Shown one piece after another: positions 1 to 9,941 of a stretch of 64,000 nt of DNA. The position numbers and the translations under genes were made by a program. The notes below the pieces were generated by a model that searched no databases, was not told the origin of the DNA, and saw nothing but the letters and a program-made list of their open reading frames with translations. The DNA comes from Onthophagus taurus (Eukaryota > Arthropoda > Insecta > Coleoptera > Scarabaeidae), in assembly GCF_036711975.1 (NCBI RefSeq), contig NC_091976.1, positions 6,014,001-6,078,000 on the forward strand, given 5' to 3'. Position 1 is the stretch's first letter. The number at the start of each line of letters is the position of its first letter.

Positions 1-1807
1 CTTTTATCAGGGGATAGAAAACGTACCTCGCCATGTTTAGAAGGCGCCAATTTAAGGTCACAAAAAGACATTTGTGTAAGTCTTTTCTGGTGTTTTAACC
101 TTCAGGTGTTCTGGCGAAATATTTACACAGTCCTTCATAATCCGATATGGTTGCGGAACTGCTCCCCTTTGTAAACGATGAGAGTCAGTATACAATTCCG
201 ATTTAAAGTGCAAACTGCACACTACTTTTCTTCTACTATTCTTTATTTTCGATTTAAAATGAATTTTTGTACTAGAAAAATTCTAGAATTTTGCTTTTAT
301 AAATCTTTTAGTTGTTACCAGCGAGGCGACAGTGAAAATGAAACTGAAGCCGATTATTTCGAAAACAAAAGCCAATCGGAAAAAATGTTATTCTTTCATT
401 TCGACTTAAAATCGGAAGATTTCAATTTGATACCCTACGTTTGAATGATCTGTATATAGCGTGCAGATTTAGAATTTAAAAAATAATGGTTACAAAAATT
501 ATATTTTATATATAATTTTATAATTTGATATGTTACTAACTCCTTCAATAAAATATTTTTTTTTCTTTTTGCAATTGTTCTAATTGATTGATAACACGAT
601 TAAGCTCGATTTGACTACTTTACATAAGTAAATGAATGTCCATTAAAACAACTTTAAAAATTATAACTTACCGCAATTCTTCACCCATTATCGATTCTTC
701 TTTCATCGTTATTTTTTTCAGTTGGAAAATGATGAAATTTGAGTTCTGGATTTTTTGCTTTGCTGGTGGCACAATTTATATATACACATCTATTTCCAGA
801 CATTTTATTGTTTATTTATTACTTATGTTTGTTGGGAATATAACAAACAATGGAATCTATTCAGTGCTATAGAATAATATATAAAATAAACATTATATTA
901 AATTTTCGAAGACTATTAAAGAGACAAAAAAGTTTGAATGAAAGTTTTAGAATACTTACATCTATCCACCTGAACTTTTCTTGAAGGTAGGGCGCACTTA
1001 GAAAACAAACACTCGTATTAAAGAATAGTTTATTACGCAAGACATAATTATTGAACGGCAATTGATACGGGGTCCGAACAAAGAATGCATCTTTTCGGAA
1101 ATCGACAGCGGTTCGAGCGTCGAGGGGCCTTAAATAAACAAATAGCAGGTACAAATGTATACGCTCATTCTCTCTAAACATAAACAGAATCAGTGTGTAC
1201 AGTTTCATCATGAAAAATATCAAATGTGTAAATTAAAACGCATAATTGCTAACAATATACATAAACAATCTTTATATATAAAAAAATTTTAATTTTATTT
1301 GTATATGTACTTATATCGTCAATCCTGCTTAATTTCAACAAAATGCGAATCTGTATTTTCGGTTCTTTGAAATTTTCTTATGTTTGCTCAAAATATCGCC
1401 AGTAAACAACCAGTACACCCCTACGCGCCTGCCCCGGATGTATTCGTTAAAACCTAAAAACACGAAATATCGAAATATCGATTGATTGATAAAGCCGCCG
1501 ACCGAGATTAATACCAATGTATACATAACTGAACTTACTCGATAAGAATGGTCTTAATTACCTACAATTTTCGATTTACTATTGATTTAATTTTATATTC
1601 AGTCGATTAATTTTGCTTTTTTTTAAAGTTCATTGTAGGCATCTGTAAAATATTTTGATATGGAATTGTCAATGGTTTATTATCTGACTTAACTCCTAGA
1701 TGGAACACTGTTCGTTAAGATATAAAAATAAAAACAGATTTAATCGCTAGATGGCGACATCAAAAATTAAATCTTTTATGGGTTGCCAATTCTTTCTATC
1801 TCGTGAG
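1..1807. other. no gene recognised
   Basis: AT-rich DNA with only short open frames (for example 178-444 and 636-872 on plus, 867-1223 and 1335-1526 on minus). None shows a motif, domain or splice structure I recognise. It may be host intergenic DNA or very old repeats. Confidence 0.4.
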
Positions 1808-3504
1808 CTAACTATATTCTCTATAAACAAAGGTTTGCTTTACTTCTATTATTGCAGGGTTACCGGAATGTAGTCTGATCTCACTCAGCTTACTAATTTG
1901 AAAATTTTTAGTATCAAGCAAATGGTCAGCAGTTTTTTTAAGATCAAGAAATACGTGCTCTTCCATATCTATTATTTGAAACGGCGGATTGTATTTCGCT
2001 GTTTTAATAATATCGTGTAGATCTTTAGGGACCATGGGTTGCGAGAGTCTTTTCCTTTTTTCAATCAGACCAAAGTCGCGGTTACACTGCATGAAACTGT
2101 GACCACTGACTAAGAATTTATGCTCTATCACATTAAACACTTTGTGAGTCACCAGGAAGATATACAATAATATTAAAATTTTGTTTTTATTTTGTCCTGC
2201 ACAGTTGTCAGTCCAAATTCGTAGTTCATTTTTAGTAACAGCGTCTTCTTTATTTAACAGGCTTAAAAGGCAAGATGCAATTTCGTTACTACCCCTTCCT
2301 GCAACCCCTTCATGCCAAGTGCACATGAATGATCGATTAATGTCACTCACATAAATTCCAAGATTGTAACAGCTAAGCTGACTGAGGTAAAACATGTCGC
2401 TATGCGTTAAACTTGGCACAAACAGAACCTAAAACGAAATACAGAAGACATAAATTTATTGTAATTTCTTAACATAAAACGTGACTTACTTGTTGTAAGT
2501 CCATTACCACACAGGAAAAAGAACTACCAGGTAACTGCGAATTAGCTAAGTCCTGCCTCATCTTCTGAGAAGCCGCTTTAACTTTACGATGATGCAGTTC
2601 AAGTTTAACTTTTGCATCATTGCTTGAAACTGTTGCTGCTTTTACGTCACAGTTAAGATGATCACAAACGCGACAAGTATCAGTTCTGGGGAGATGAAAT
2701 TTCAAGTTTGGAAATTTGTTTTTAAATACAGATCTATAATAAGCCATAGTTATTTTAGTTTCTGGATGTTGAAGCCGAAATGCATCATACAGTCGTCTAA
2801 TATTAAGATCTGGGCTTAAATATTCAAGAGAACTTTTTTTTCTGCAATAATGACTTTCCTGCCTTGGTACTGAACGAATGTGTGTTTTAATCATTTCTGT
2901 ATCCTGCTTATTAAACTTTTTAGGCTTATTAGAAGTTCGTTTATCAGTATAAGTTGTGTGTCCTAGTTTTTTCTTTTTAATTAAACATTCCAACCTTTTT
3001 TTAGTTACTGAGAATATGTTCATAAATGTAGTCTTATAAATCCTGATCATTTCTCCTTTTGCATTCGAAACAGTATAATGCACTGTATGTTGACGACGGC
3101 TATCACTGGAATCCTCGTATAACCCATTTCTACGTCTACATACTGGTGCAAGATGTATAAGAGTCATAAGGTATGTACCCTGTACGGTTGTATTTTGCTT
3201 ATAAAATTCTTCATTTAGATGTCTCATTCTCTCCGGACGTAATGTTTTACAATCAAAGTAACATTTACATGTTACCTACAACCAACAAAATAAACGTTAT
3301 TACATTCATTTGCGAGCATGCTGTATGAAACCTAACCTCATTTTGCGGTAGAACTTTAGCAGGCTTTTGAACTCCTTTATAAGTCACATAACTTTTCCCT
3401 GAATCTTTTCTTGTTTTATTTTCATCTCTACATCTGCCACTACCTCGTTTTCGTTTATTTTCTCGTTCGGACTCCATAACTTTAGACACTGTTAACTGGC
3501 ACAC
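1808..3504 (-). CDS. DUF7869-type transposase-like gene, three exons
   Basis: Three minus-strand exons are visible: 3504-3337, 3275-2490 and 2428-1808. The introns are small (61 bp each), start with GT (GTTAGG, GTAAGT), end in AG and fall between codons; joined length is about 524 residues. The protein has a basic N-terminus, a Cys-rich start to exon 2, the block ESHYCRKKS, a D-T-C-x-x-C-D zinc-like motif, then DLQQ, TDNCAGQNKN and an EHKFLVSGH...IEK block. DLQQ and D-x-C-A-G-Q-N-K-N look like the first two acidic residues of an RNase H-like transposase fold, and the Glu of IEK may be the third. The same blocks recur in the gene at 48149-50724. No stop or frameshift is seen. I believe it matches the family catalogued as DUF7869 and perhaps Sola-type transposases, but this is from memory. 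Met at 3504 or 3477 could be the start. A domesticated host gene is an alternative. Confidence 0.7.
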
Positions 3505-3592
3505 TGGAACTTTGCCCCTTTCAACCTAAACTCGTATAGGCACTTACTGTGGCGACATCTTTCATTAAGTATTTGTACCTCTAAAATTCTGT

Positions 3593-3692
3593 GTTGGTAC
3601 TTAGCTCTTTTTTATATAATAAAAGGTGGTATATAGAACCTATTTGTGACAATGTCTTGAAATGTAGAATTTGGGTACTTAGCCCCTTTCTA
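3593..3692. repeat. subterminal-like direct repeats
   Basis: The motif GGTACTTAGC followed by a C/T-rich run occurs at about 3596 and 3675, with a related GGTATATAG between them. This resembles the GGTATA-type motifs repeated near the ends of the element at 47735-51432, so it may be the 5' subterminal region of the adjacent DUF7869-type gene. I found no matching opposite end. Confidence 0.3.
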
Positions 3693-3844
3693 CCGGAAGG
3701 TCCTCAAGTATCTAATTGTTACAATATGCTGATGCATATCCGTTCAGCTTACTTGTATTTCTTGTTATACATATATTTAATTCTATTTATTTTATAGTTT
3801 TATTAATTCTTAATTTCCCTATTACAAGGTTTGCAAATGCAATT

Positions 3845-4078
3845 TCACTGTTCAAAACGAGTTACAACCACATGTTTCGTATGCTTAAAAATGTCATACG
3901 CGTGAAGTCCTCTTTTACACATAGAGCAAATTAGATTTGATTTCCTCATTCTTCCGTTCTGTTTATTACTACATTCTACACATCGCTTTAAATTTTGCCC
4001 TGATAGCCTTTCAAGGGCGAATTTGTTGTTTGGAGTATGTTCTGTAAGTGCTCTATATGCATTATTTCTGCACCTCAA
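3845..4078 (-). pseudogene. piggyBac transposase C-terminal fragment
   Basis: A 77-residue frame with paired cysteines (C-V-E-C ... C-S-M-C) and a following His-rich end, spaced like the Cys-rich DNA-binding tail of piggyBac (DDE_Tnp_1_7) transposases. No catalytic part is visible nearby. The assignment rests on the cysteine pattern only. Confidence 0.45.
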
Positions 4079-4870
4079 CTATTCCTTTTCTATGTTATCA
4101 ATAATGCTCGACATGAACTGAAACCTAGCCAACTTTCTACCTATACAATTTTCTTTAACTCCTCAGCTTTGACTTGGGCTACTCGTGTGATGTCAGACGA
4201 CGGATAATTAGATGAAAGGGATTCAATATTGATTCGTAACAGCGTCGGCTACAATATTAGAATCACCTTTAATAAATTTAATTTCTGAAGTAACTTGGGT
4301 TATATAATTTAGGTAGCGGGTTTAGCGAAGAGTTTTATCTGAAAGACTAAAAAAGTACTAAACTAATGTCCATGTAGGAAATGTTTAAAATATTTAATGG
4401 CGGAATGAATTACTAATAATTTCTCGATCGAAAGTAGAATATTTCGGTTGAGTAGGATTGAGTTTTTTTGAATAAAAAGCAAGTGGGGATGTAAAACCGT
4501 TCACTGCTTGTTAAAGAGCAGCCTTCATAGCAGTGCCGGAGGCGACTGTGGCCAAATGTGAAAAATGTTTTCTTGAGACCAAAGTATAGGTTGTGTTTTA
4601 TAACAAAGGGTATTTACCAAATTATAACGAGCTCTGAAAAATTTGGCACAAATCTGCGAAAGTAATTTATCATTCCTAAAATCTTTGAAGTTCTTTCAAA
4701 TTCGTACTTTTTGAAAATTGTTAATAGATTTTATTTTATTTTGAGAAGGACGGATTTCTTCTGACGAGATTTCATGTGCAAGAAAATCTAAAGAATAAAC
4801 ACCAAAAATACATATTGATGGTTAAATAAAATTAGAGTTGAGTTCTGATGAAACTATTAATTTATTTAGA
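4079..4870. other. no gene recognised
   Basis: AT-rich, no open frame of note and no repeat that I could pair with another part of the window. Confidence 0.4.
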
Positions 4871-4875
4871 ATTCG

Positions 4876-4917
4876 GTGCAATGTACATGTCGTGTTTTTC
4901 ATCACGTCTTCAGGCAC
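4876..4917 (-). ncRNA. degenerate hammerhead ribozyme
   Basis: Read on minus: stem I GTGC/GCAC, core CTGAAGA, one extra C, stem II GTG/CAC, then GAC in place of the invariant GAA, an 8-nt palindromic stem III ATGTACAT and cleavage-position T. Helices and order fit a hammerhead, but the last core A is C, so it is probably inactive. Likely a relic of a PLE terminus. Confidence 0.5.
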
Positions 4918-4989
4918 GACTAATTGAAACTCAACCCTAATTTTTATTTAACAATTTTTTGATAATTATGGAGAGAAAACAGTCGCTAT

Positions 4990-5265
4990 ATTGATGGTTA
5001 TATGTTGATACCATAAGCGCGTAAGTGGTCTTGTCTTTTTTTTGCAACAAGACTGTTTTCCAAAAGACAAAAATTAAGTTTAGGCCTGAAAGTACTTCAT
5101 TCATGAAACGTTGGAACCTTTGAGCAGCATTTTGGAGGCCAAATGGCATTCTCGAAAATTTGAATAAGCCAACTGGTGTTGAAATCGCTGGTTTGCCAAC
5201 ATCTTCTTTAGCCACAGGTATCTGATGGTATGCACGTACTGGATTGTTTTTGTCAGGAAACCAAA
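4990..5265 (-). pseudogene. Ty3/Gypsy reverse transcriptase fragment
   Basis: About 75 residues of the fingers/palm region: an AYHQIPV block, then FKFSRMPFGLQNAAQRFQRF, typical of Gypsy-type reverse transcriptases just before the catalytic Y-x-D-D. The frame is lost before that motif, so it is a short dead fragment. It is a different lineage from the intact pol at 52991-56515, which has AxGYHQI and FERMPFGL. Confidence 0.8.
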
Positions 5266-5414
5266 ATTTATGTTTGAAAAAAAACTTTATTGTTATTTCG
5301 TTACAACAGCACATCATACGTAAAACTCTACATTGTTCTCTGTCTATAATAATAATAGTTTATTTCTTAAATATACAAAATATGAGTAGTATGGTAGTAT
5401 TTGCCGTACTATGT

Positions 5415-5663
5415 TAGCTTTCGAAAAATTAGTACTGGGATTGATCGGCAAGGCGCTGAATAACATGCTTTTTCTTTTATAACGTTAAGCTTTCGGATTT
5501 ATTTGTATCCTTCATCAGAACATTACAGCCTACAAAGAAAATTCAATTGGAGTGACATAACCTCACTCAAATCACGGTTTTTCGTGATTTCTAGATTCTA
5601 AAAGAAAAGTCGTCTTATTCAGCGCCTTGCCAATTAATCACAGTACTAATTTTTCGAAAGCTA
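5415..5663. repeat. inverted-repeat unit enclosing a hammerhead
   Basis: The sequence at 5415-5470 (AGCTTTCGAAAAATTAG ... GGCAAGGCGCTGAATAA) recurs in reverse complement at 5612-5663 with a few differences. The ~250-bp unit encloses the hammerhead at 5478-5527. This could be a short non-autonomous element or the inverted terminal part of a PLE. No clear target duplication was found. Confidence 0.7.
5478..5527 (-). ncRNA. hammerhead ribozyme (PLE type)
   Basis: On minus: stem I TGTAATGTT paired with AACGTTATA (9 bp with G-U pairs), core CTGATGA, one extra A, stem II GGAT/ATCC, GAA, palindromic stem III AGCT, then U as the cleavage-site nucleotide. All invariant core bases are present. Hammerheads with tiny palindromic stem III are known from Penelope-like retroelements and are thought to act as dimers. 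Confidence 0.7.
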
Positions 5664-5837
5664 TACAAAACATGGTATATTCAATTCGTCAATAAAAAAG
5701 AAAAAACCTGACAAGAAATACAGGAAGTTGACTTCAAGTTCCTCTTCCTCCCTCTCTGCTAGGTAATACCCGGCATAACCCCCTTTAATTTACAATAAAT
5801 TTAAAAATAAAATAAGATAAAATTATTCAGCGCCATT

Positions 5838-6275
5838 TTAATCACTGGTAATAAACCAGGGTTGTGAATCGGTCTTATGAAGTATCCATTTAGGTTTCGT
5901 TATTGTCATGTGGAAATTGTTCTCTTTTCCAAAATTTCTCAACCAGTTCTGTAAAACTTCATCTTTACTTTCAATGTTGGTGGAACGACAAGTAATCGGG
6001 TTATTTGCCCGATTGTTCGTTCTCATTGTCCCTGTCACCAACCATCGCAGTTTAGAGTTTTGCAAAACGGGGTTGTTTTTATCAAATCCTATTTGGCCGT
6101 ATAAAAGTAAATCAAAAAAGAATTCTGCTCCAATTAAGGCATCTACCCTTCCAGGTATGATGTATCGAGAATTTGCCAATTTTACATGATCCGGATACGT
6201 TACATCCACTTCAACCTTGTTGGTCGGGATATTTTGAGTAACTTCGTCTGTTACTAAAAATGTTAATTTTCGCAC
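5838..6275 (-). pseudogene. BEL/Pao aspartic protease-region fragment
   Basis: A 145-residue frame containing IPGRVDALIGAEFF, FDLLLYGQI and LRWLVTG, the conserved run downstream of the catalytic Asp in BEL/Pao (DUF1758-type) proteases. The catalytic D-T/S-G and everything upstream is missing. It is not joined to the BEL element at 60969-64000 and looks like an old isolated piece. Just upstream in the gene sense (6276-6380) the frame decays. Confidence 0.75.
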
Positions 6276-6379
6276 AAAATTTCTTCTGGATTCTCCTGAA
6301 TCTCAACACTTTCGCTGTTTTTTATTGGATACCCCGCACATACGATACAGAACAATGTCAATAGACTAAGAGTTAAATT

Positions 6380-7330
6380 AGCTTAATATTTTTGAAATAA
6401 TTTTGAAGAATAATATTATCAATTTTATATTTACAATTATTAATATGATTTAATCGATATGTTCCTTTTAATCGGACATTTCTATTATATTTTCCACAGG
6501 TTTCTTTTACTTCTATTATTTGTAGGGTTATAAATAGGGTAACGTGCTTAGTCTCTATTATTTTATAATTGTTAATTTCTACTTCATAAAACTTTTCTGC
6601 AATTTATAAGATTGCCTGCGTTATAATTTCAAATTCGCACTTGGTTTTATCGTAGCATTCCAACTGATTGTTATTCGTCATGGTATGATATTGTTTATCC
6701 ATGTATGTATCTAGAGGAGGGTTCTATCTCAACGTACGCACCATTAAATGATGTTGGTAGCGGATTTAATTCAAAATACTGATATTCTTCATTCGTGATT
6801 AACGGTATTTGTAAAACATAGGTGTAAAACAGTAAACTATTGAGACACCTTTAGCTCAACTAAGGTTTCAATAAGATACGTGTGTTCTAAAATGATTTCG
6901 AAAAGAAATTTATGTGTAGGATCTAAATGAACGTCTTTTAATTCTTTAAGCAGTTGTTCTGGTGCGATTAACAAAGAATGCAAAATATTTCTCTTAGCTA
7001 AATTTATTATCTCTATAATTTCGTATATCTTTCTGTTTAAATGTTCAGGAGATTCGATTTGTTGGGAAAGAATATCTCACGGTTGATGGCCTAAAATCGA
7101 TTTTCAATCTGATCCAATTTATACGTTAATAGTCGAAAATTGTAATTTAACGTTTCGCTTGTCTCATTCAAGTACCTGAGAAAACGGTCATTTTTCGCAA
7201 CCAAATTAATTTGTTTCTCTGTTAACTGATTTATCAAAGTATCATAGCGTTCGTCGTCTGTAGCGTCCAAATTTCCGGTTATAAATTTAATTGCATTACC
7301 CAAAACATTAATCAAACCTCTTTTCGGTCT
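6380..7330 (-). pseudogene. errantivirus env relic
   Basis: A decayed copy of the fusion-type envelope gene also present at 47341-52990. A furin-like R-P-K-R site (about 7300) is followed by a hydrophobic stretch and an ITGNLD motif, then a coiled-coil-like region (7315-7091). Further traces reach about 6380 with many stops and shifts. These proteins belong to the class-I fusion family shared with baculovirus F proteins. It is a dead old copy. Confidence 0.7.
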
Positions 7331-9290
7331 GTTACGAATATGTAAAGTTTTTATTTTGTCATCTAGTTCTTATTGAAATCCCGTTAATAATGAAAAATGA
7401 TTACCTTGAAGGTTGTAATCCGTGGTGAGTTTAAAGTGTTTATTTCTTATAGTAACTAATGAACTTAAATCTAACTGTGTAATTATAGTTTTTAGAATTA
7501 TATGCTATTCCTAATTTTAATCATGTACTTTTAATTCTTTGATATGTGCTGTTGTTGTTTTTAATTTAGTTCAAGGGCCGGGTTTCAATTTAACCTTTTC
7601 ATGATCTAAAATTTCATCGACTATATACGGGTCTTGGTACGGAGTAGTGCATTTGGTTTTTGTGTTATTCCTAAAATATACGGTAGCTCCTAATTGTTTA
7701 TTTGGTGACTTTTGTTTGGTGTTAACTTTATCAATAGTTTTAGATCCTTTGTCTTATGATTAATGTTTTCGTATAAAAGCTTTGTGAATTTCTTGTGATT
7801 ATTCACATAGTTTTCCATATAGCGTTGTTCAAAGTCTAAGTTCATAGGATCGAGCACGTTAATTCTTCCGAATAGAATTTCGAACGATGTGTGCTGTGGC
7901 GTTATTTTCGTATTTAAATATTATCAAGTTTTCTTGTTTATATATGACACAAATATGTTTTCCTATTACTATAAAAAACGATATATAAATAAAAAAAATG
8001 ATTATCAAGTCTAAACCAGTCTAAACATACAAATTAATGTTGTTAATTTTTCGACGTGAAAAAGCTTCTTAAGAGAAGTAATATTATTATTATATAAATA
8101 ATAACTTGATGTAATTATCACATCATATGCTCCGTATTTGGGTTAATACTAGAATTATATGCCAATACAGCTCTATTAATGGCAACTTTTATGGAAATAT
8201 ATTTCGACAGTAGCTTTAGTATTTTTAAGTGTTCCTTTCATTTCATTCATTTAATCCTTCATTCGATTCGTGATGTCCGACTATCATGAATTTACAACGA
8301 ATCTTGTATAACGTTAAGAATGATTCTACCACTTTCACTTCACTCTACCACTTTGTTTTTGAATTCTTAACAGTTGTCACATATAATCTCCTGAGGTGTT
8401 CCGAATTTACAGAAATGTTCTATTAATTTATCAGCTATATTACACGAATTCTTGCTATCAATTTCATACGCTTCGCCAAATTTGCTGAATTTATCAATTA
8501 TAGTAAGATATGTAGAGCTATTAAACTTATACACATGCATATATAATAGTTGCATAGGTCTCTGGATGCTGGGTGTAATTTGGAAAAGCGGTTTAGGAGG
8601 ATTCCTATCGTATTTTGCTGATTGATAAATTTCACATGCATTGATGTATTTGGCTACTTGTTTTCCAGTCATTTCCATGAAAAGTTTCATTTAGGACCGG
8701 TTGTACCACCTCCCGATAAACTATCTAGCGGATAATTACCATGGTTACAGCGGTTTTAAGCGCTCTCATTGGCTAAGTGCGCCAATTTATCTATGGGATA
8801 AACCTATCGGGAGGTGGTACAACCGGCCCTTAATCTGGTTTAACGTTTCTTTAATTCCTCTGTGATTTATGAGGCCTTCATGGTATTCTTGGATTATCTG
8901 TAATTGATTTTCACGATCTGTTGAACTGATAATAGTCACACTATTTAGACATCGTACAATTGTCATGCCTTGTTTGTTGAATTTATCTAAATAGATTTGA
9001 CATATTAATTTATAAATTGCGTCATTGCAGTATATCCACTGCGAATCTGTGGATCTATAGTATCTTATAATTCTGAAGATTTCTTCATAAGTAGTCTATT
9101 GACATGACATTCATAGATTTTTCGAAATCCTAAAGAAATGGTGACATCTATAGGTAAATTATGTGTGTAGAAAAAGAATATTATTGGTATGATTTCTTCA
9201 TGTTCAGAATTTGCGTTTGAATTTAAACTATAGTTGCTATCTTCATTGCTTATCTGATGTCTTCTTATCTAGATGCTATCTTCTTCAAAC
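7331..9290 (-). pseudogene. errantivirus pol relic (integrase region)
   Basis: The clearest part is 8690-8367: KYDRNPP, LTIIDKFSKFGEAYEI and a truncated PQEIICD, aligning with the integrase core of the intact pol at 52991-56515. Traces of the integrase zinc-binding region (an NHRG motif) continue on the far side of the MITE, 8833-9290. Multiple stops and frameshifts are present. Together with the env relic it is one old provirus in minus orientation. 7331-8366 holds only scattered similarity. Confidence 0.75.
8694..8829. mobile_element. Harbinger-like MITE, 136 bp
   Basis: Terminal inverted repeats start GGACCGGTTGTACCACCTCC on the left and match the reverse complement of the right end over about 27 bp with few changes. 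It is flanked by TTA on both sides (8691-8693 and 8830-8832), the 3-bp target duplication typical of PIF/Harbinger. It has no coding capacity and interrupts the old errantivirus integrase relic. Confidence 0.85.
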
Positions 9291-9300
9291 ACGAGCACTT

Positions 9301-9828
9301 AACCCTTTAACCTACAACTACGGGCATAGCCCGTAGTACTATGATCGGGTCAAATATAAATATTAGCGGCGGCGCCCTCCTAAAGTTATAAATATTTGTG
9401 GAATATTTGATAAGTAATTACAACCTGATGCAATAATTGTGGTAGATGCAAGTACTACAAACAGTTTATTTATACAAAAATTAGTAATACAAGATTAATA
9501 ATCTGCAATAGTGTGATACAATTCGAAATATTCTAGTAGATATAAGGGAACTTTGCTTTCCTTATCATAATAATTACAAAAAATTTAACAACTAACAACG
9601 TGGAAGATCATATCCTCAAAATTTAGAACAAAATAAAAGTAGTGGCCAATCCAATGAAAAGGGTTTTCAAGTGCAAAGAAAGTAAAATGAAGAAAACAGT
9701 TTTAGATATTAAGTTTGAAAAATATAACTGACGTAAGTTGCTTAAAATCAAAATAACATTAAGAATGACATTTTATATAATGTAAAAGTTTTAAAAAAAT
9801 TATAGTTTTAATTTTAATGTTTTTTACA
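9301..9828. other. piggyBac-like terminus, otherwise nothing
   Basis: The run TTAACCCTTTAACCTACAAC followed by a small hairpin (TACGGGCATAGCCCGTA) looks like a piggyBac-type end at a TTAA site. The rest, up to the LINE tail, shows no gene. Confidence 0.4.
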
Positions 9829-9941
9829 TTTTTTTTTTTTTTTTTTTTAATTACAGTTTTTATTGGATCAACATTTTATTACATGTTATGCACAATATTT
9901 GTAGTTTAGAATTAGTGTTTTATTCATTATACTGTATGAGG

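Noticed and set aside
178..444. 88-codon open frame near the left edge
   Set aside because: No motif, low-complexity AT-rich codons, no splice or promoter context; could be chance.
1748..3560. TGGCGACATC on both sides of the first DUF7869-type gene (about 1752 and 3551) as possible element ends
   Set aside because: The copies are in direct, not inverted, orientation, and no longer match or duplication accompanies them.
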